A stretch of 64,000 nt of DNA from positions 62,001-126,000 of the forward strand of contig NZ_FNIY01000007.1 of assembly GCF_900104355.1 (NCBI RefSeq). The letters run 5' to 3'. The position numbers and the translations under genes are program-made. This document shows, piece after piece, positions 9,157-18,746 of the stretch. The notes below the pieces were generated by a model that searched no databases, had not been told where the DNA came from, and saw only the letters and a list, made by a program, of their open reading frames with translations. How positions within the stretch are numbered: position 1 is the first letter of the stretch; every line of letters starts with the position of its first letter. Origin of the DNA: Phyllobacterium sp. OV277. Its GTDB lineage: Bacteria > Pseudomonadota > Alphaproteobacteria > Rhizobiales > Rhizobiaceae.

Positions 9157-10260
9157 TTACACGCCGTAACCAGCACCAATTTTCGCTTCCGAAGGATACG
9201 CGCCCTTGGTGGCGCGCCAGTGAGCCACGGCAAAGCCGAGAATCACAATGGCAAATCCCTGATGCAAAAGGCCAAGGCTCATCGGCACCTGCATCAATAG
9301 CGTGGTAATGCCGATGGCGGCCTGCAGCAGCACCAGAACAACCATAAATATGGCGCGCCGCGCGTGGGTGGTGCCGGGCAAGCGGCGCACCGTAGCAAAT
9401 GCCTGCCAGAGTGCCGCAAGCAGCACAAAATAGGCAAAGCAGCGATGGACAAACTGCACCAGCTTCGGATTTTCAAAGAAATTGTGCCAGATCGGTTGGA
9501 TCGGGAACATATCGCCGGGAACGACTGCCCCATCCATCAACGGCCATGTATTGTAGGAAAGCCCGGCATCGAGCCCGGCAACCAGCGCCCCGAGATAAAT
9601 CTGGATAAAGACAAACAGCACCAACCATCCGGCAAGGCGTTGCGTGGGCCGGTCGGCGGGTCGTTCGGAATAGACAGCCAGACCGCGCGCCACATACATT
9701 ACCGCGGCAAAGATGATGCAGGCGAGCGTCAGATGGGTTGCCAGACGATACTGACTAACATCCACGCGGCCGCTCAAGCCTGAGGCCACCATCCACCAGC
9801 CGACAGCACCCTGCAGGCCGCCAAGCGCCAGAATAACGATCATCCGGGGTTGCAACAGCCGCTCAAGCCGACCCGTGAGCCAGAAGAAGGCAAGCGGAAT
9901 AGCCACGAGAAAGCCAACTCCACGCGCCAGAAAGCGGTGTGACCACTCCCACCAGAAAATACGCTGAAATTCGCCCAGACTCATGCCCTTGTTGAGTTGT
10001 TCATACTGGGGAATGAGCTTGTATTTGTCGAACTCCTCGAGCCACTGCTCATGGCTTAGTGGCGGGATGATGCCATGGATCGGCTTCCACTCGGTGATCG
10101 AAAGGCCAGAGCCCGTCATGCGTGTCGCGCCACCAACCAATACAATCGTCGCAAGCACTATCAGCACGAGATAAAGCCAGATGCGGATCATTCTGCGGTT
10201 GCGGGCTTCGCGATCCCGGGCCGAGGACACAGCGCCTTCGGACATGGTGTGGGCAGCCAT
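9157..10260 (-). CDS. ctaA: Heme A synthase (COX15/CtaA)
   Basis: Inner-membrane enzyme that oxidises the heme O methyl group to give heme A for aa3-type cytochrome oxidase. 367 residues and about eight transmembrane helices. Family motifs include [19 protein letters not shown], the histidine-bearing [10 protein letters not shown], the second-half histidine in ATHLTLA, and QFVHRCFAY, which supplies the haem ligands. The C-terminal half holds GLLHQGFAI. An 18-bp perfect inverted repeat lies in the leader just upstream of the start. Confidence 0.96.
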   Translation of the reverse strand: MAAHTMSEGAVSSARDREARNRRMIRIWLYLVLIVLATIVLVGGATRMTGSGLSITEWKPIHGIIPPLSHEQWLEEFDKYKLIPQYEQLNKGMSLGEFQRIFWWEWSHRFLARGVGFLVAIPLAFFWLTGRLERLLQPRMIVILALGGLQGAVGWWMVASGLSGRVDVSQYRLATHLTLACIIFAAVMYVARGLAVYSERPADRPTQRLAGWLVLFVFIQIYLGALVAGLDAGLSYNTWPLMDGAVVPGDMFPIQPIWHNFFENPKLVQFVHRCFAYFVLLAALWQAFATVRRLPGTTHARRAIFMVVLVLLQAAIGITTLLMQVPMSLGLLHQGFAIVILGFAVAHWRATKGAYPSEAKIGAGYGV

Positions 10261-10277
10261 TCAAAACACTCCTGTCA

Positions 10278-10350
10278 TCAGGCCGTAAACTCATCAATCG
10301 GATCGAACTGGTATGAGGCTTTTGACCATATCGATGAGTTTACGGCCTGA
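10278..10350. promoter_or_regulatory. 18-bp perfect inverted repeat in the ctaA leader
   Basis: TCAGGCCGTAAACTCATC at 10278-10295 is repeated in exact reverse complement at 10333-10350, with a 37-base spacer. The near arm starts 18 bases upstream of the ctaA ATG. In RNA either strand could form an 18-bp stem; in DNA it could be a pair of protein-binding sites. The function is not known. Confidence 0.75.
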
Positions 10351-10393
10351 GCCGATAGGTGCAGCATAAGCATGGGGATGACAAGCGGGAGTT

Positions 10394-10416
10394 ACGCGAC
10401 AAGCCGTCGCGTTTTT
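10394..10416 (+). terminator. Terminator-like hairpin upstream of the DUF2842 gene
   Basis: ACGCGAC pairs with GTCGCGT around AAGCC and is followed by a T run on the plus strand. No plus-strand protein gene ends here, so it may end a short RNA or act in the leader of the following gene. Confidence 0.4.
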
Positions 10417-10506
10417 AACCCCTGGTGGGCTTTTTTGCTTTGCGCGTGCGGTTTAACCCGGTAGACCAGTCCCCAAAAGAATAATGATCTCGATTGGAGT
10501 GGATGA

Positions 10507-10722
10507 ATGCCTGTACGGCTCAAGAAACTTATCGGAACCGTCCTGCTGGTCACTCTGGTTTGCGTCTACGCCATCGTCGCAACGATTTTTGCTGTGGCGC
10601 TGCTTGCCAATGCCAGCCCATGGATTCACCTGATTTATTTTCTTGGAACCGGCCTGCTCTGGGTTATTCCGGCCATGTTCATCATCAGCTGGATGGAAAA
10701 ACCGCCGAAGAAGAAAGCCTGA
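10507..10722 (+). CDS. DUF2842 small membrane protein
   Basis: A 71-residue alphaproteobacterial protein with two transmembrane helices: one around LLVTLVCVYAIVATIFAVAL and one around IYFLGTGLLWVIPAMFIISW. The N-terminus is basic (MPVRLKKL) and the C-terminus ends KPPKKK, so both ends probably face the cytoplasm. It matches the pattern of the uncharacterised DUF2842 family. TGGAGTGGATGA precedes the start. Function unknown. Confidence 0.82.
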   Translation: MPVRLKKLIGTVLLVTLVCVYAIVATIFAVALLANASPWIHLIYFLGTGLLWVIPAMFIISWMEKPPKKKA

Positions 10723-10724
10723 AT

Positions 10725-11777
10725 TCAGGCCTGTATGACGCGTCGTCCCGCATTGGCGATCGGCGTCGTGACCCCGCTCATCATCGTCTGGGCATAGACC
10801 AGTTTTTGAAAACGGCCATTGATGGAGATTCGCGGCAAAGCATGCAGATTGTTGCTGTGTTCAACGTGAATGGTGCCATGCCGGGTCGTCACTGCTGACT
10901 GAAAGCCCTCAGCTGCGGCAATTTCCGCCTCGCGCTTGCCTGCCGCCTTGGCTGAACCATAGGGAAAGGCAAAATGCTGCGGCCGCGCCCCAAGCTTGTC
11001 TTCGATCATATCGGCTGACAGGCGCATTTCCTGCTCCACCATTCCCGAGGTCAGCTTTTTCAAGTTGTAGTGGTGAACCGTATGGCCGCCAATCGTACAT
11101 AGTGGATCGCTGTTCATCTGGCGCAGCTCGCTCCAACTCATGACGTCGCGATCCTGCGCCACACCGCACACCATCCCTTCGGCTTCACACAGTTCACGCA
11201 GAACCGGCATCTGCTCGATTTCGTTCAGCGTGTATGAGAAATACCGCATAAGCGCATGAAATGCTGATCTTTTCTGGAAGAGCGTACTGCAACGCCATTC
11301 CGGACCACCCGGAATCCTGACAAAGTCCGCCTTGGCCACGAGACTTTCCACCACTTCCCACCACAGAACGGTAGCGCCCTCGATAAATCCCGGCGCTACA
11401 TAAACGGTGAAAGGTACTGAATACTTCTGGAAGACAGGATAGGCATGGTAAAAATTATCATTATAGCCATCATCGAGCGTCACGGCGACAAAGCGCCGAT
11501 CGGGCCGCCTTCCCGCCTTCACGCGTTCGACCACCTCATCCATCGAAATGAATTCGGTGCCTTCAGCTTTCAATGAGACAATGATCCGTTCGAGAAAGGC
11601 CGGTGTGATGGACAGGGAACGGGTGACACCCAATGGGCTGATACAATCGGGGCGCACCCGATGCAGCATGATGACAGACCCTAATCCGCCAAAATGGTCG
11701 CGCGCAGTTGATGCAAAACCCGTATGCCAGGCCAGTCGCATCACAGCCTTCCGTATCAAGTCGGCCGCGTGGACCAT
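10725..11777 (-). CDS. Polysaccharide deacetylase (NodB homology domain)
   Basis: A 350-residue carbohydrate esterase family 4 protein. The metal-binding motif 1 is VAVTLDDGYNDN (about residues 96-107) and motif 2 is GGHTVHH (about 230-236), so the zinc triad Asp-His-His is present. FAFPYGS is motif 3. No signal peptide is visible, which points to cytoplasmic or membrane-face action on a lipid-linked or sugar substrate. It opens the exopolysaccharide locus and is divergent from the GNAT gene, so de-N-acetylation of a polymer precursor is a reasonable inference. Confidence 0.88.
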   Translation of the reverse strand: MVHAADLIRKAVMRLAWHTGFASTARDHFGGLGSVIMLHRVRPDCISPLGVTRSLSITPAFLERIIVSLKAEGTEFISMDEVVERVKAGRRPDRRFVAVTLDDGYNDNFYHAYPVFQKYSVPFTVYVAPGFIEGATVLWWEVVESLVAKADFVRIPGGPEWRCSTLFQKRSAFHALMRYFSYTLNEIEQMPVLRELCEAEGMVCGVAQDRDVMSWSELRQMNSDPLCTIGGHTVHHYNLKKLTSGMVEQEMRLSADMIEDKLGARPQHFAFPYGSAKAAGKREAEIAAAEGFQSAVTTRHGTIHVEHSNNLHALPRISINGRFQKLVYAQTMMSGVTTPIANAGRRVIQA

Positions 11778-11869
11778 TCCTTCACCAATTCGCGCTAATT
11801 AAGGCATTATGAGACGAGGTTCTGAGCAGCCTTTCTTGCAGACTAAATGTTTATATAAGGTTGATCAAT

Positions 11870-13042
11870 GTGGTGGCATTTGATGCAACGCCACTTTCAC
11901 TGGAAACAGCAATGACTCGTCAACGACTCGATGCAAAAATCATTGCTGAACCCGGTGAAATAGCGGAGTTGTGGCAATCACTTCCCGAAACCTATGTGTT
12001 CGGGCCGGCTCAAACGTCTGACTGGTTTTCCCTATGGCAATCCAATGTTAATCGCGACTGCCTTGTTGCCTGCCTATATGCGGGAGAAACAGCCGTTTTC
12101 ATTCTGCCGCTGGAGATCAATCAGATGGGACCGTGCCGGGTTGCCGCCTATCCCGGCGGCCCGCATGCCAATTGTAACTTTCCGGGCATTTCTCCTGCGC
12201 ATCAGATCACCAGTGATGATCTGAAACGCCTGTTCGATGCCTTGCATCGGGTGCGGGCAGATATCGACCTCATATCGCTGGAACGGCAACTTCCGACATT
12301 GGATGGTTATGAAAACCCACTTCTGCAGCTTCCAAGCCGGGAGAATGCCAATATCAGTCTCGCCATCACGCTTGACCGGAATTTTCAGACGGTTCTCGAG
12401 CGCCATAACGCCAAGCGAAAATGGAAAAAATACCGCAATACCGTTCGCAAGTTTGAGGAAGCAGGCGGATACCGGGTTGTCACCGCCACAACCTCAGGTG
12501 AAACCGATGCCATGCTTGAGAACTACCTTACAAACAAGGCGGTAAAATTCGCGAAATCCGGCATCAGGAATACTTTTGAACCGCAGACAATCCAGAGGTT
12601 CTTCAAAGAGCTTTTTATGCGGCATGCCGGGAAGGGAAATCCTCTGTTCCAGCTCAAGGCGCTTGAGGTTGCCGGGCAATATCGTGCCGTGCTTGGTAAA
12701 TCCTGGGCGAAAAGCCAGACTTTCATCGATTTCATCGGCATTACCGAAGACGAGTTGAACAATGCCAGTCCCGGCGAATTCCTGTTCTTTGAAGATATCA
12801 AGGACAGTTGCCAAACCAGCTTGTCGGTTTACAGTTTTGGCGTTGGTGACGAGCCGTACAAACGCAGCTGGTGCGATCTTGAGACAGCTGTCTATGACAC
12901 GCAAATCAGCCTGACAGGCAAAGGCAAAGCCTATGCAGGATATCTCGCCACACGCGGCGAACTCCTGCGCGGCATCAAGAAGAATGAGCGTCTCTGGACG
13001 GCAGTGAAGAAAATGCGGTCGCGATTGTTGGGGCGCAATTAG
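11870..13042 (+). CDS. GNAT-fold acyltransferase, BcsL/CelD-like
   Basis: A roughly 390-residue protein with the acetyltransferase fold seen in CelD/BcsL-type proteins of exopolysaccharide clusters; the recognisable core begins near RKWKKYRNTVRKFEEAGGYRV and runs to the C-terminal SYSFGVGDEPYKRSW, a typical ending of this group. It probably acylates a sugar precursor (inference). The start is uncertain: a GTG at 11870 has TAAGG at workable spacing, a TTG three codons upstream does not, and an ATG lies at 11912. The 3' end overlaps the convergent copolymerase gene by 4 bases. Confidence 0.8.
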   Translation: MVAFDATPLSLETAMTRQRLDAKIIAEPGEIAELWQSLPETYVFGPAQTSDWFSLWQSNVNRDCLVACLYAGETAVFILPLEINQMGPCRVAAYPGGPHANCNFPGISPAHQITSDDLKRLFDALHRVRADIDLISLERQLPTLDGYENPLLQLPSRENANISLAITLDRNFQTVLERHNAKRKWKKYRNTVRKFEEAGGYRVVTATTSGETDAMLENYLTNKAVKFAKSGIRNTFEPQTIQRFFKELFMRHAGKGNPLFQLKALEVAGQYRAVLGKSWAKSQTFIDFIGITEDELNNASPGEFLFFEDIKDSCQTSLSVYSFGVGDEPYKRSWCDLETAVYDTQISLTGKGKAYAGYLATRGELLRGIKKNERLWTAVKKMRSRLLGRN

Positions 13043-15216
13043 AGTGTCGTGCGGATAATCGCACCGTCATCAAGCTCCAACGCACCATCCTTGAATGGGG
13101 TCAGAAGCTCCGGTTTGATAAAGCCGCCGTCGAAAATCGCCATGGATATCGCCTTAACGTCTGCATCATCAGGGTTGATCAGGCTCATAACAAGCTCAGA
13201 GCCATCATCCACAATGTGTTTCAGTTCGTCCGCCGTGGCTGGTCCGCTATCCACCACCACCAGATCATAGGCTGATTGCAAGGCATTGAGGATCATCGGC
13301 AGCCGCCCGATAGACTGCATGGCTTTTGCAGGATCATGGGTGCCTAGCGGAATAATTTCCGCCTGCGAGTAGTGATCGGCATGAATGACTTCGCTGAACG
13401 GCTGTTCGCTGGCCAGAAGATCAGTCATGCCAGCGAGATTCTGGCCGTCGAGCATGGAACGGCCCATCTGGCCCGATCCGGTCATATCAAGCAGCACAAC
13501 CCTGACACCGCGATCGGCAAGTTCCCGCACCAGCAGAATGGTCAAGGCCGATGCTTCGTCGCCCTCGGGCGAGACGATCACAGCGCGCGCCGCGCCGCTT
13601 GCCATCAAACGGTCAGCAACCGCCGAAATACCGGAATGATCTGCTGGATGTTCAACGCTTGTGGCGGACGGCGTGAATATTGGCGCCGCCACAGCTGGTG
13701 CTAGCGGTTCATCCTTGTGAGGTGTGGTGATGGTTTCTGCAACCGGAGCCAACACAACTGGCTTGGATGTCACGACTTTCGCTTCGACGGGAGCAGCTTT
13801 CGCGCGAACCGCATGTGCCGGACGCAATGCCCGTCCGCTGAAAAGCGCACTGAGCAGTGTTCCAATGCTTAAGATCAGTAGAGACGCGACAAAAGCAGCC
13901 GCGGTCATCGGCAGCACTTTCGGGAAATATGGCTCTATCGGCTTGTCGGCACGCGAGAAAATTCGCACATCCGCCGGCAGATAACCGCGATCGGTACGCG
14001 ATGACGCCTCGCGGTAGCGGGTAAGATAGGATTCAAGCAGTTGCCGCTGCGCTGTTGCTTCGCGCTCCAATGCCCGCAGTTCAACTTCTTCTTCCCCAGC
14101 CTTGGAGGATTGTGCCTTCAGGCCGTTCAGGGAGCGGTTCAGTTCTGTCTCGCGCAGGCGCGCGGTCTCCGCTTCACTCTCAAGACCTGTCAGTACCTTG
14201 CGGGCTTCGAGCCTGATCTGCTGGTTAAGATCAGCCAGTTGCGAACGCAAAGCCTTGATGCGCGGATGACCGCTCAACAGGGAGGCTGAGAGATCGGCGA
14301 TATCATTATTGAGCTGAACCTGGCGTTCACGCAGCCGCTGGATCAGCGGCGACGCCATGACACTTGGCAGTGTCTCCACCGGCGCGCCCTTGGCAAGCGC
14401 AGTGCGGACGCTGGCAGCATTGGCCTCGCTTGCCGCCTTGTTGGCACGCACGCGCGACAGTTCTGAAGACAGTTCGGACAGTTGTTGTGTCGCCAGAACA
14501 GCATTGTTCTGGCCAATCAACAGGTCGGACGAGCTGCGATAGGCAGCAACCTTGGCTTCGGCGTCCTTCACCCGCTTGCTCAAATCAGCAATCTCAGGCT
14601 CAAGCCACCCGGTGGCATCCGCGTTGGATTGTGACTTCGACGCCTGCTGCGTTGAAACATATTCATCGGCAATAGCGTTGGGCACGGTGGCAGAAAGCGC
14701 CGGGTCCTTCGACGAAAACTGGATAACGATCACACGAGAATTCTGCACGCTATAGACAAGCAGACGATCCCGCACTGCCTGCAGGATATAGTCATCCCGC
14801 GCCGTCGCATCAGGATCGGCGGCAAGACCGATCCCGGCGAGCAGACGCTTGATCGCCGAAGGTTCAGCGCCAGCAGCCAGTTCCGCATTGTTTCCAAGAT
14901 CAAGTTTTGCGATGACCCGCTTCAACAGGTCCGATGAGCCGATGAGTTCCACCTGGCTCTTGATTCCCTCCTGGTCGAGAACTGGCCGGTCATCACCCTG
15001 ATCGCCAGTAGGGCGCGTAAAGACAGATTCGCGTGTCTCGATGAGAATGCGCGTTTCGGCGCGGTATTTCGGCGAAATGAACGAAAGGATAAGGAATGCC
15101 AGCAATGTCAGGAAGATTGCGCCCAGCAGAACCCGCACCCTGTTTTGCCATAAACTGGCAAAGAGAGCGCCGATATCAATATCTACGTCACTATCGACAG
15201 AGCCAGCCCGAGGCAT
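13039..15216 (-). CDS. Exopolysaccharide copolymerase, GumC/ExoP type, with degenerate kinase domain
   Basis: A 725-residue inner-membrane Wzz-type protein that controls chain length and export of a surface polysaccharide. It has one transmembrane helix near residues 30-50, a long periplasmic coiled-coil region (about 190-420), and a second helix near 440-465. The cytoplasmic C-terminal third has the BY-kinase/MinD fold, but the Walker A site reads VSPEGDEASAL with no GKS/T, and no tyrosine-rich tail is present; Walker B (YDLVVVDSGP) persists. It therefore looks like a pseudokinase. The ATG at 15216 with upstream GGAG is preferred to a GTG four codons earlier. It is divergent from the Wza-like gene. 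Confidence 0.92.
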   Translation of the reverse strand: MPRAGSVDSDVDIDIGALFASLWQNRVRVLLGAIFLTLLAFLILSFISPKYRAETRILIETRESVFTRPTGDQGDDRPVLDQEGIKSQVELIGSSDLLKRVIAKLDLGNNAELAAGAEPSAIKRLLAGIGLAADPDATARDDYILQAVRDRLLVYSVQNSRVIVIQFSSKDPALSATVPNAIADEYVSTQQASKSQSNADATGWLEPEIADLSKRVKDAEAKVAAYRSSSDLLIGQNNAVLATQQLSELSSELSRVRANKAASEANAASVRTALAKGAPVETLPSVMASPLIQRLRERQVQLNNDIADLSASLLSGHPRIKALRSQLADLNQQIRLEARKVLTGLESEAETARLRETELNRSLNGLKAQSSKAGEEEVELRALEREATAQRQLLESYLTRYREASSRTDRGYLPADVRIFSRADKPIEPYFPKVLPMTAAAFVASLLILSIGTLLSALFSGRALRPAHAVRAKAAPVEAKVVTSKPVVLAPVAETITTPHKDEPLAPAVAAPIFTPSATSVEHPADHSGISAVADRLMASGAARAVIVSPEGDEASALTILLVRELADRGVRVVLLDMTGSGQMGRSMLDGQNLAGMTDLLASEQPFSEVIHADHYSQAEIIPLGTHDPAKAMQSIGRLPMILNALQSAYDLVVVDSGPATADELKHIVDDGSELVMSLINPDDADVKAISMAIFDGGFIKPELLTPFKDGALELDDGAIIRTTL

Positions 15217-15404
15217 TCCCCACTCCACTTTGAATGCCGCAATGGTAAAGACCTATGGTAACCAGCGGGTTAAAATATTCAGAACTATCAAGAACACGGC
15301 ATAACTAAAGTATCAGCGCAATTTACCAGCCATTAACCCTAATGAACTGATAATCCCGCACAGAGTCGAGCGAATTCGTCGCCATTGTTGCAAGGGTATT
15401 TACG

Positions 15405-15971
15405 GTGTTCAGCAAGCAAATCTTTCTGGTAGCGATCAGCGTTGTGTCCATGGCACTTGGCGGCTGTGCGAGTTATCGCCCTGCCCCTGCGGCATTCCAC
15501 GAAGCCATCAACAAGCCTTATCTGCTCGATGCGGGCGACCGGATACGCCTGACCGTCTTTGAACAGGAAGGCATTACCAACACCTATAGCATCGATCAGG
15601 CCGGCTATATCTCCGTGCCGCTGATCGGTAGTGTTCCCGCCCGGGGCAAGACCATTCAGCAGATCGAGGCAGCCGTTGCAGCCAAGCTGCGCAAGGGCTA
15701 CCTGCGCGATCCTGATGTTGCGGTGGAAATTGACCGCTACCGCCCGATCTTCGTAATGGGTGAAGTCGGTGCAGCCGGTCAGTATTCCTACGTTCCCGGA
15801 ATGACCGCCCAGAAGGCCATTGCTGCTGCCGGTGGTTTCAGTGCCCGCGCCAATCAGGCGGATGTGGATATTACGCGCCAGCTCAATGGCGAAATCCTGA
15901 CGGGCCGCGTGACCATTTCCGATCCAGTCCTGCCCGGAGATACGGTCTATGTACGTGAGCGCTTCTTCTGA
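15405..15971 (+). CDS. Polysaccharide export outer-membrane lipoprotein (Wza/GumB-like)
   Basis: A 188-residue lipoprotein. The signal ends in a lipobox ALGGC, giving lipidated Cys21. The mature part has the Poly_export domain (YLLDAGDRIRLTVFEQEGITNTYSIDQAGYISVPLIG) and a SLBB domain (PIFVMGEVGAAGQYSYVPGMTA). It would form the outer-membrane channel for the polymer handled by the divergent copolymerase. It is shorter than Wza and more like GumB. The start is a GTG with AAGGG eight bases upstream; no ATG fits better. Probably first gene of the plus-strand operon. Confidence 0.92.
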   Translation: MFSKQIFLVAISVVSMALGGCASYRPAPAAFHEAINKPYLLDAGDRIRLTVFEQEGITNTYSIDQAGYISVPLIGSVPARGKTIQQIEAAVAAKLRKGYLRDPDVAVEIDRYRPIFVMGEVGAAGQYSYVPGMTAQKAIAAAGGFSARANQADVDITRQLNGEILTGRVTISDPVLPGDTVYVRERFF

Positions 15972-15980
15972 TCTTCCTCT

Positions 15981-17117
15981 ATGATCGACAAACAGTCCCT
16001 TCGAATTGTTCACTGCTTTCGCGCACCTGTCGGAGGAATATTCCGCCACGTGCGCGATTTGATTGATGCCCAGATAGAAGCAGGACATCAGGTGGGCGTC
16101 GTTTGCGATGCATCAACCGGCGGCGATTTCGAAGAAGCCCTGCTCTCAGATATGCAGGACAAGCTCGTATTGGGGCTTAAGCGCATTGCCATGCAACGGC
16201 AGATCGGCCCGGGCGATGCTATCGCCGCCGTCCGCACGTACAGGACAATTAAAGCAATGCAACCCGATATCCTGCATGGTCACGGCGCCAAGGGCGGTAC
16301 CTATGCCAGGATATTTGGCTCGCTACTACGACTGTCGGGAAACCGCATTGCCCGTTTTTATTCGCCGCATGGGGGCAGTCTCCATTATGACCCGTCCACA
16401 ATGGCGGGGCGCGGGATTTTCTTCATTGAGAAGATTATGGAGAGGATGACCGACCGGATCATCTTTGTTTCGGCCTTTGAACGCAGTGTTTACACCAGCA
16501 AGATTGGTGCGCCGCGCTGTAAATCGGCACTGATCTATAATGGCCTCGCGGATAAGGATTTTGAACCGGTTCAGGCCAATAAGGATGCAGCGGACTTCCT
16601 GTTCATCGGCGAACTGCGCACCCTGAAAGGCCCGGATATCTTCATTGACGCACTGGCCAAAGCGAGCATCGCAAGTGGGCGTGCGCTATCCGGCGTGATC
16701 GTGGGCGACGGTGCGGAACGTGCGAGCCTTGAAAAGCAAGCTTTAGCAGTTGGAATCGGTGCGCATATCCGCTTCTTCAAACCCATGCAGGCACGGGAAG
16801 CATTCCGCCTCGCCAAAGTCGTGGTGATTCCGTCCCGAGCAGAGGCCCTGCCCTATATCGTGCTGGAAGCGCTGGCTGCCAGCAGGCCCGTTATCACCAG
16901 CCATATCGGCGGCATCCCCGAAATATTGGGCAATGATTCCCCTGCTCTGGTACGTCCAGATCCGCAAGAGCTCGCCGAGAAAATGCTTGTTGTACTCAGC
17001 GACCTGACTGCGTTTCGCGCCGCGCTCCCTGATAGCAACTTACTGCGGCAAAGGTTCAGCGTGCACACCATGGCAACTCAGCTTGAGAGTGAGTATTTCG
17101 CTGCCTTGAATCCCTGA
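15981..17117 (+). CDS. Glycosyltransferase family 4
   Basis: A 378-residue GT-B-fold transferase that probably adds a sugar to the lipid-linked repeat unit at the cytoplasmic membrane face. The N-terminal domain begins RIVHCFRAPVGGIFRHVRDL, the usual GT4 acceptor side. The C-terminal donor site contains FIGELRTLKGPDIFIDAL and the E-x7-E motif in VIPSRAEALPYIVLEALAA. It starts 9 bases after the lipoprotein gene, in the same operon. Donor and acceptor sugars are not known. Confidence 0.92.
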   Translation: MIDKQSLRIVHCFRAPVGGIFRHVRDLIDAQIEAGHQVGVVCDASTGGDFEEALLSDMQDKLVLGLKRIAMQRQIGPGDAIAAVRTYRTIKAMQPDILHGHGAKGGTYARIFGSLLRLSGNRIARFYSPHGGSLHYDPSTMAGRGIFFIEKIMERMTDRIIFVSAFERSVYTSKIGAPRCKSALIYNGLADKDFEPVQANKDAADFLFIGELRTLKGPDIFIDALAKASIASGRALSGVIVGDGAERASLEKQALAVGIGAHIRFFKPMQAREAFRLAKVVVIPSRAEALPYIVLEALAASRPVITSHIGGIPEILGNDSPALVRPDPQELAEKMLVVLSDLTAFRAALPDSNLLRQRFSVHTMATQLESEYFAALNP

Positions 17118-17204
17118 ACCACCGCTGCAACGCGCATTTTCATGCAAGTATTTTTAATCATATCCGTGCTATTACGGCACTATAAAAAACGTTCAGGGTG
17201 CAGC

Positions 17205-18746
17205 ATGAAAGACAGAAAAGGGGAAACCAGATTCTCGCGGGATGCCGTGCGCGATCTCGCGTCCAGTGCTGGTTCTGCGCCAAAAGAAAAAGTGGTACTC
17301 AGCCCTGTCGCTTATCAGATAGCGTCGCAATATGCGCGCAACAGCAATTCGCCTGTCATGATCAGCGGAATCATGCGGATTGTCGAATTCCTGATCATCG
17401 TCCTAAGCGGGATCACCGTTTTTCTGATGTATGTTGGCCCCGCTCCGGGGGTTGTCTTCAGCTATACATTCGCAATTCTTGCAACCGCTATCGTCGGCGT
17501 GCTGGTGTTGGAACTGACGGATAGTTACCAGCTGGCGGTGATGCGCAATCCATTCACCCGGTTCGGCCGTCTGCTGATGGCTTGGTCCGGCACATTTGCC
17601 CTGATGGCACTGGCAGCATTCTTCCTGAAAATTTCGGAAGCCTATTCGCGCATCTGGCTTGGTGCCTGGTTTGTATCCGGACTGGTCCTTTTCGTTGTGT
17701 TTCGCGTGATCATGTCCCGGCTTATTCGCCGCTGGGCACGCAATGGCAAGATGGAGCGCCGCGCTGTCATCGTTGGCGGCGGCAAGCCTGCCGAAGACCT
17801 GATCCGTTCCATTGAAAAGCAGCCCTATAATGACATCCGTATCTGCGGCGTGTTTGATGACCGTGACGCCAAGCGCTCGCCACCCGTCGTTGCCGGTTAT
17901 CCGAAACTTGGCAATATTTCCGAACTTATCGAGTTTGCGCGTATCGCCCATATTGACATGCTCATCGTCTCCCTGCCGATCACGGCGGAAGAGCGCGTTC
18001 TGGCGCTTTTGAAGAAGCTGTGGGTGCTGCCTGTCGATATCAGGCTTTCGGCACACAATAATCACCTGCAATTCCGGCCGCGCGCCTATTCCTATATCGG
18101 CTCGATTGCCATGATCGACCTGTTCGACAAGCCGATCAATGATTGGGATTCGGTGGCCAAGCGGGCCTTCGATATCTTTTTCAGCCTTTTTGGAATCATC
18201 GTTTTCAGCCCTTTCATGCTGGCAACGGCAATAGCGATCCGGCTGGAAAGCAAGGGCTCGGTCATTTTCAAGCAGCAGCGGCATGGCTTCAACAATGAGA
18301 TCATCGAAGTATGGAAATTCCGCTCCATGTATACGGAAATGTGCGACCCGACGGCGCGCAATGCGGTGGTGAAGAATGATCCGCGCGTCACGCGTGTCGG
18401 GCGCATTATCCGCAAGACATCCCTTGACGAACTGCCGCAGTTCTTTAATTCCCTGATGGGAACGCTGTCGCTCGTCGGCCCCCGGCCCCATGCCATCTCC
18501 GCCCACACCCACGACCTTTTATACAATGAGGTTGTGGACGGCTATTTTGCCCGTCACCGGGTCAAGCCGGGCGTGACAGGCTGGGCGCAGATCAATGGCT
18601 GGCGCGGCGAGATCGATACGGAAGACAAGATCAAAATGCGGACGGAATTCGATCTCTACTACATCGAAAACTGGTCCTTGTGGTTCGATCTGAAGATCCT
18701 GTTTCTGACACCGGTCCGTCTGCTCAACACGGACAACGCCTATTGA
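17205..18746 (+). CDS. Polyprenyl-phosphate sugar-1-phosphate transferase (WcaJ/ExoY superfamily)
   Basis: A 513-residue initiating enzyme that transfers a hexose-1-phosphate from a nucleotide sugar to undecaprenyl phosphate. There are four to five N-terminal transmembrane helices, a CoA-binding-like Rossmann domain (RRAVIVGGGKPAEDLIRSI), and a catalytic C-terminal domain with KRAFDIFFSLFGIIVF, WKFRSM, RKTSLDELPQ and LVGPRPHA. This length fits the WcaJ-like bitopic class; glucose is the usual sugar but is not proven. The ATG at 17205, with CAGGGTG upstream and TATAAA at 17181, is preferred over one 63 bases earlier. Confidence 0.93.
   Translation: MKDRKGETRFSRDAVRDLASSAGSAPKEKVVLSPVAYQIASQYARNSNSPVMISGIMRIVEFLIIVLSGITVFLMYVGPAPGVVFSYTFAILATAIVGVLVLELTDSYQLAVMRNPFTRFGRLLMAWSGTFALMALAAFFLKISEAYSRIWLGAWFVSGLVLFVVFRVIMSRLIRRWARNGKMERRAVIVGGGKPAEDLIRSIEKQPYNDIRICGVFDDRDAKRSPPVVAGYPKLGNISELIEFARIAHIDMLIVSLPITAEERVLALLKKLWVLPVDIRLSAHNNHLQFRPRAYSYIGSIAMIDLFDKPINDWDSVAKRAFDIFFSLFGIIVFSPFMLATAIAIRLESKGSVIFKQQRHGFNNEIIEVWKFRSMYTEMCDPTARNAVVKNDPRVTRVGRIIRKTSLDELPQFFNSLMGTLSLVGPRPHAISAHTHDLLYNEVVDGYFARHRVKPGVTGWAQINGWRGEIDTEDKIKMRTEFDLYYIENWSLWFDLKILFLTPVRLLNTDNAY

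Noticed and set aside
17403-18512. Minus-strand open frame of 369 codons opposite the sugar transferase
   Set aside because: Shadow of the WcaJ-type gene, with low-complexity His/Asp-rich composition.
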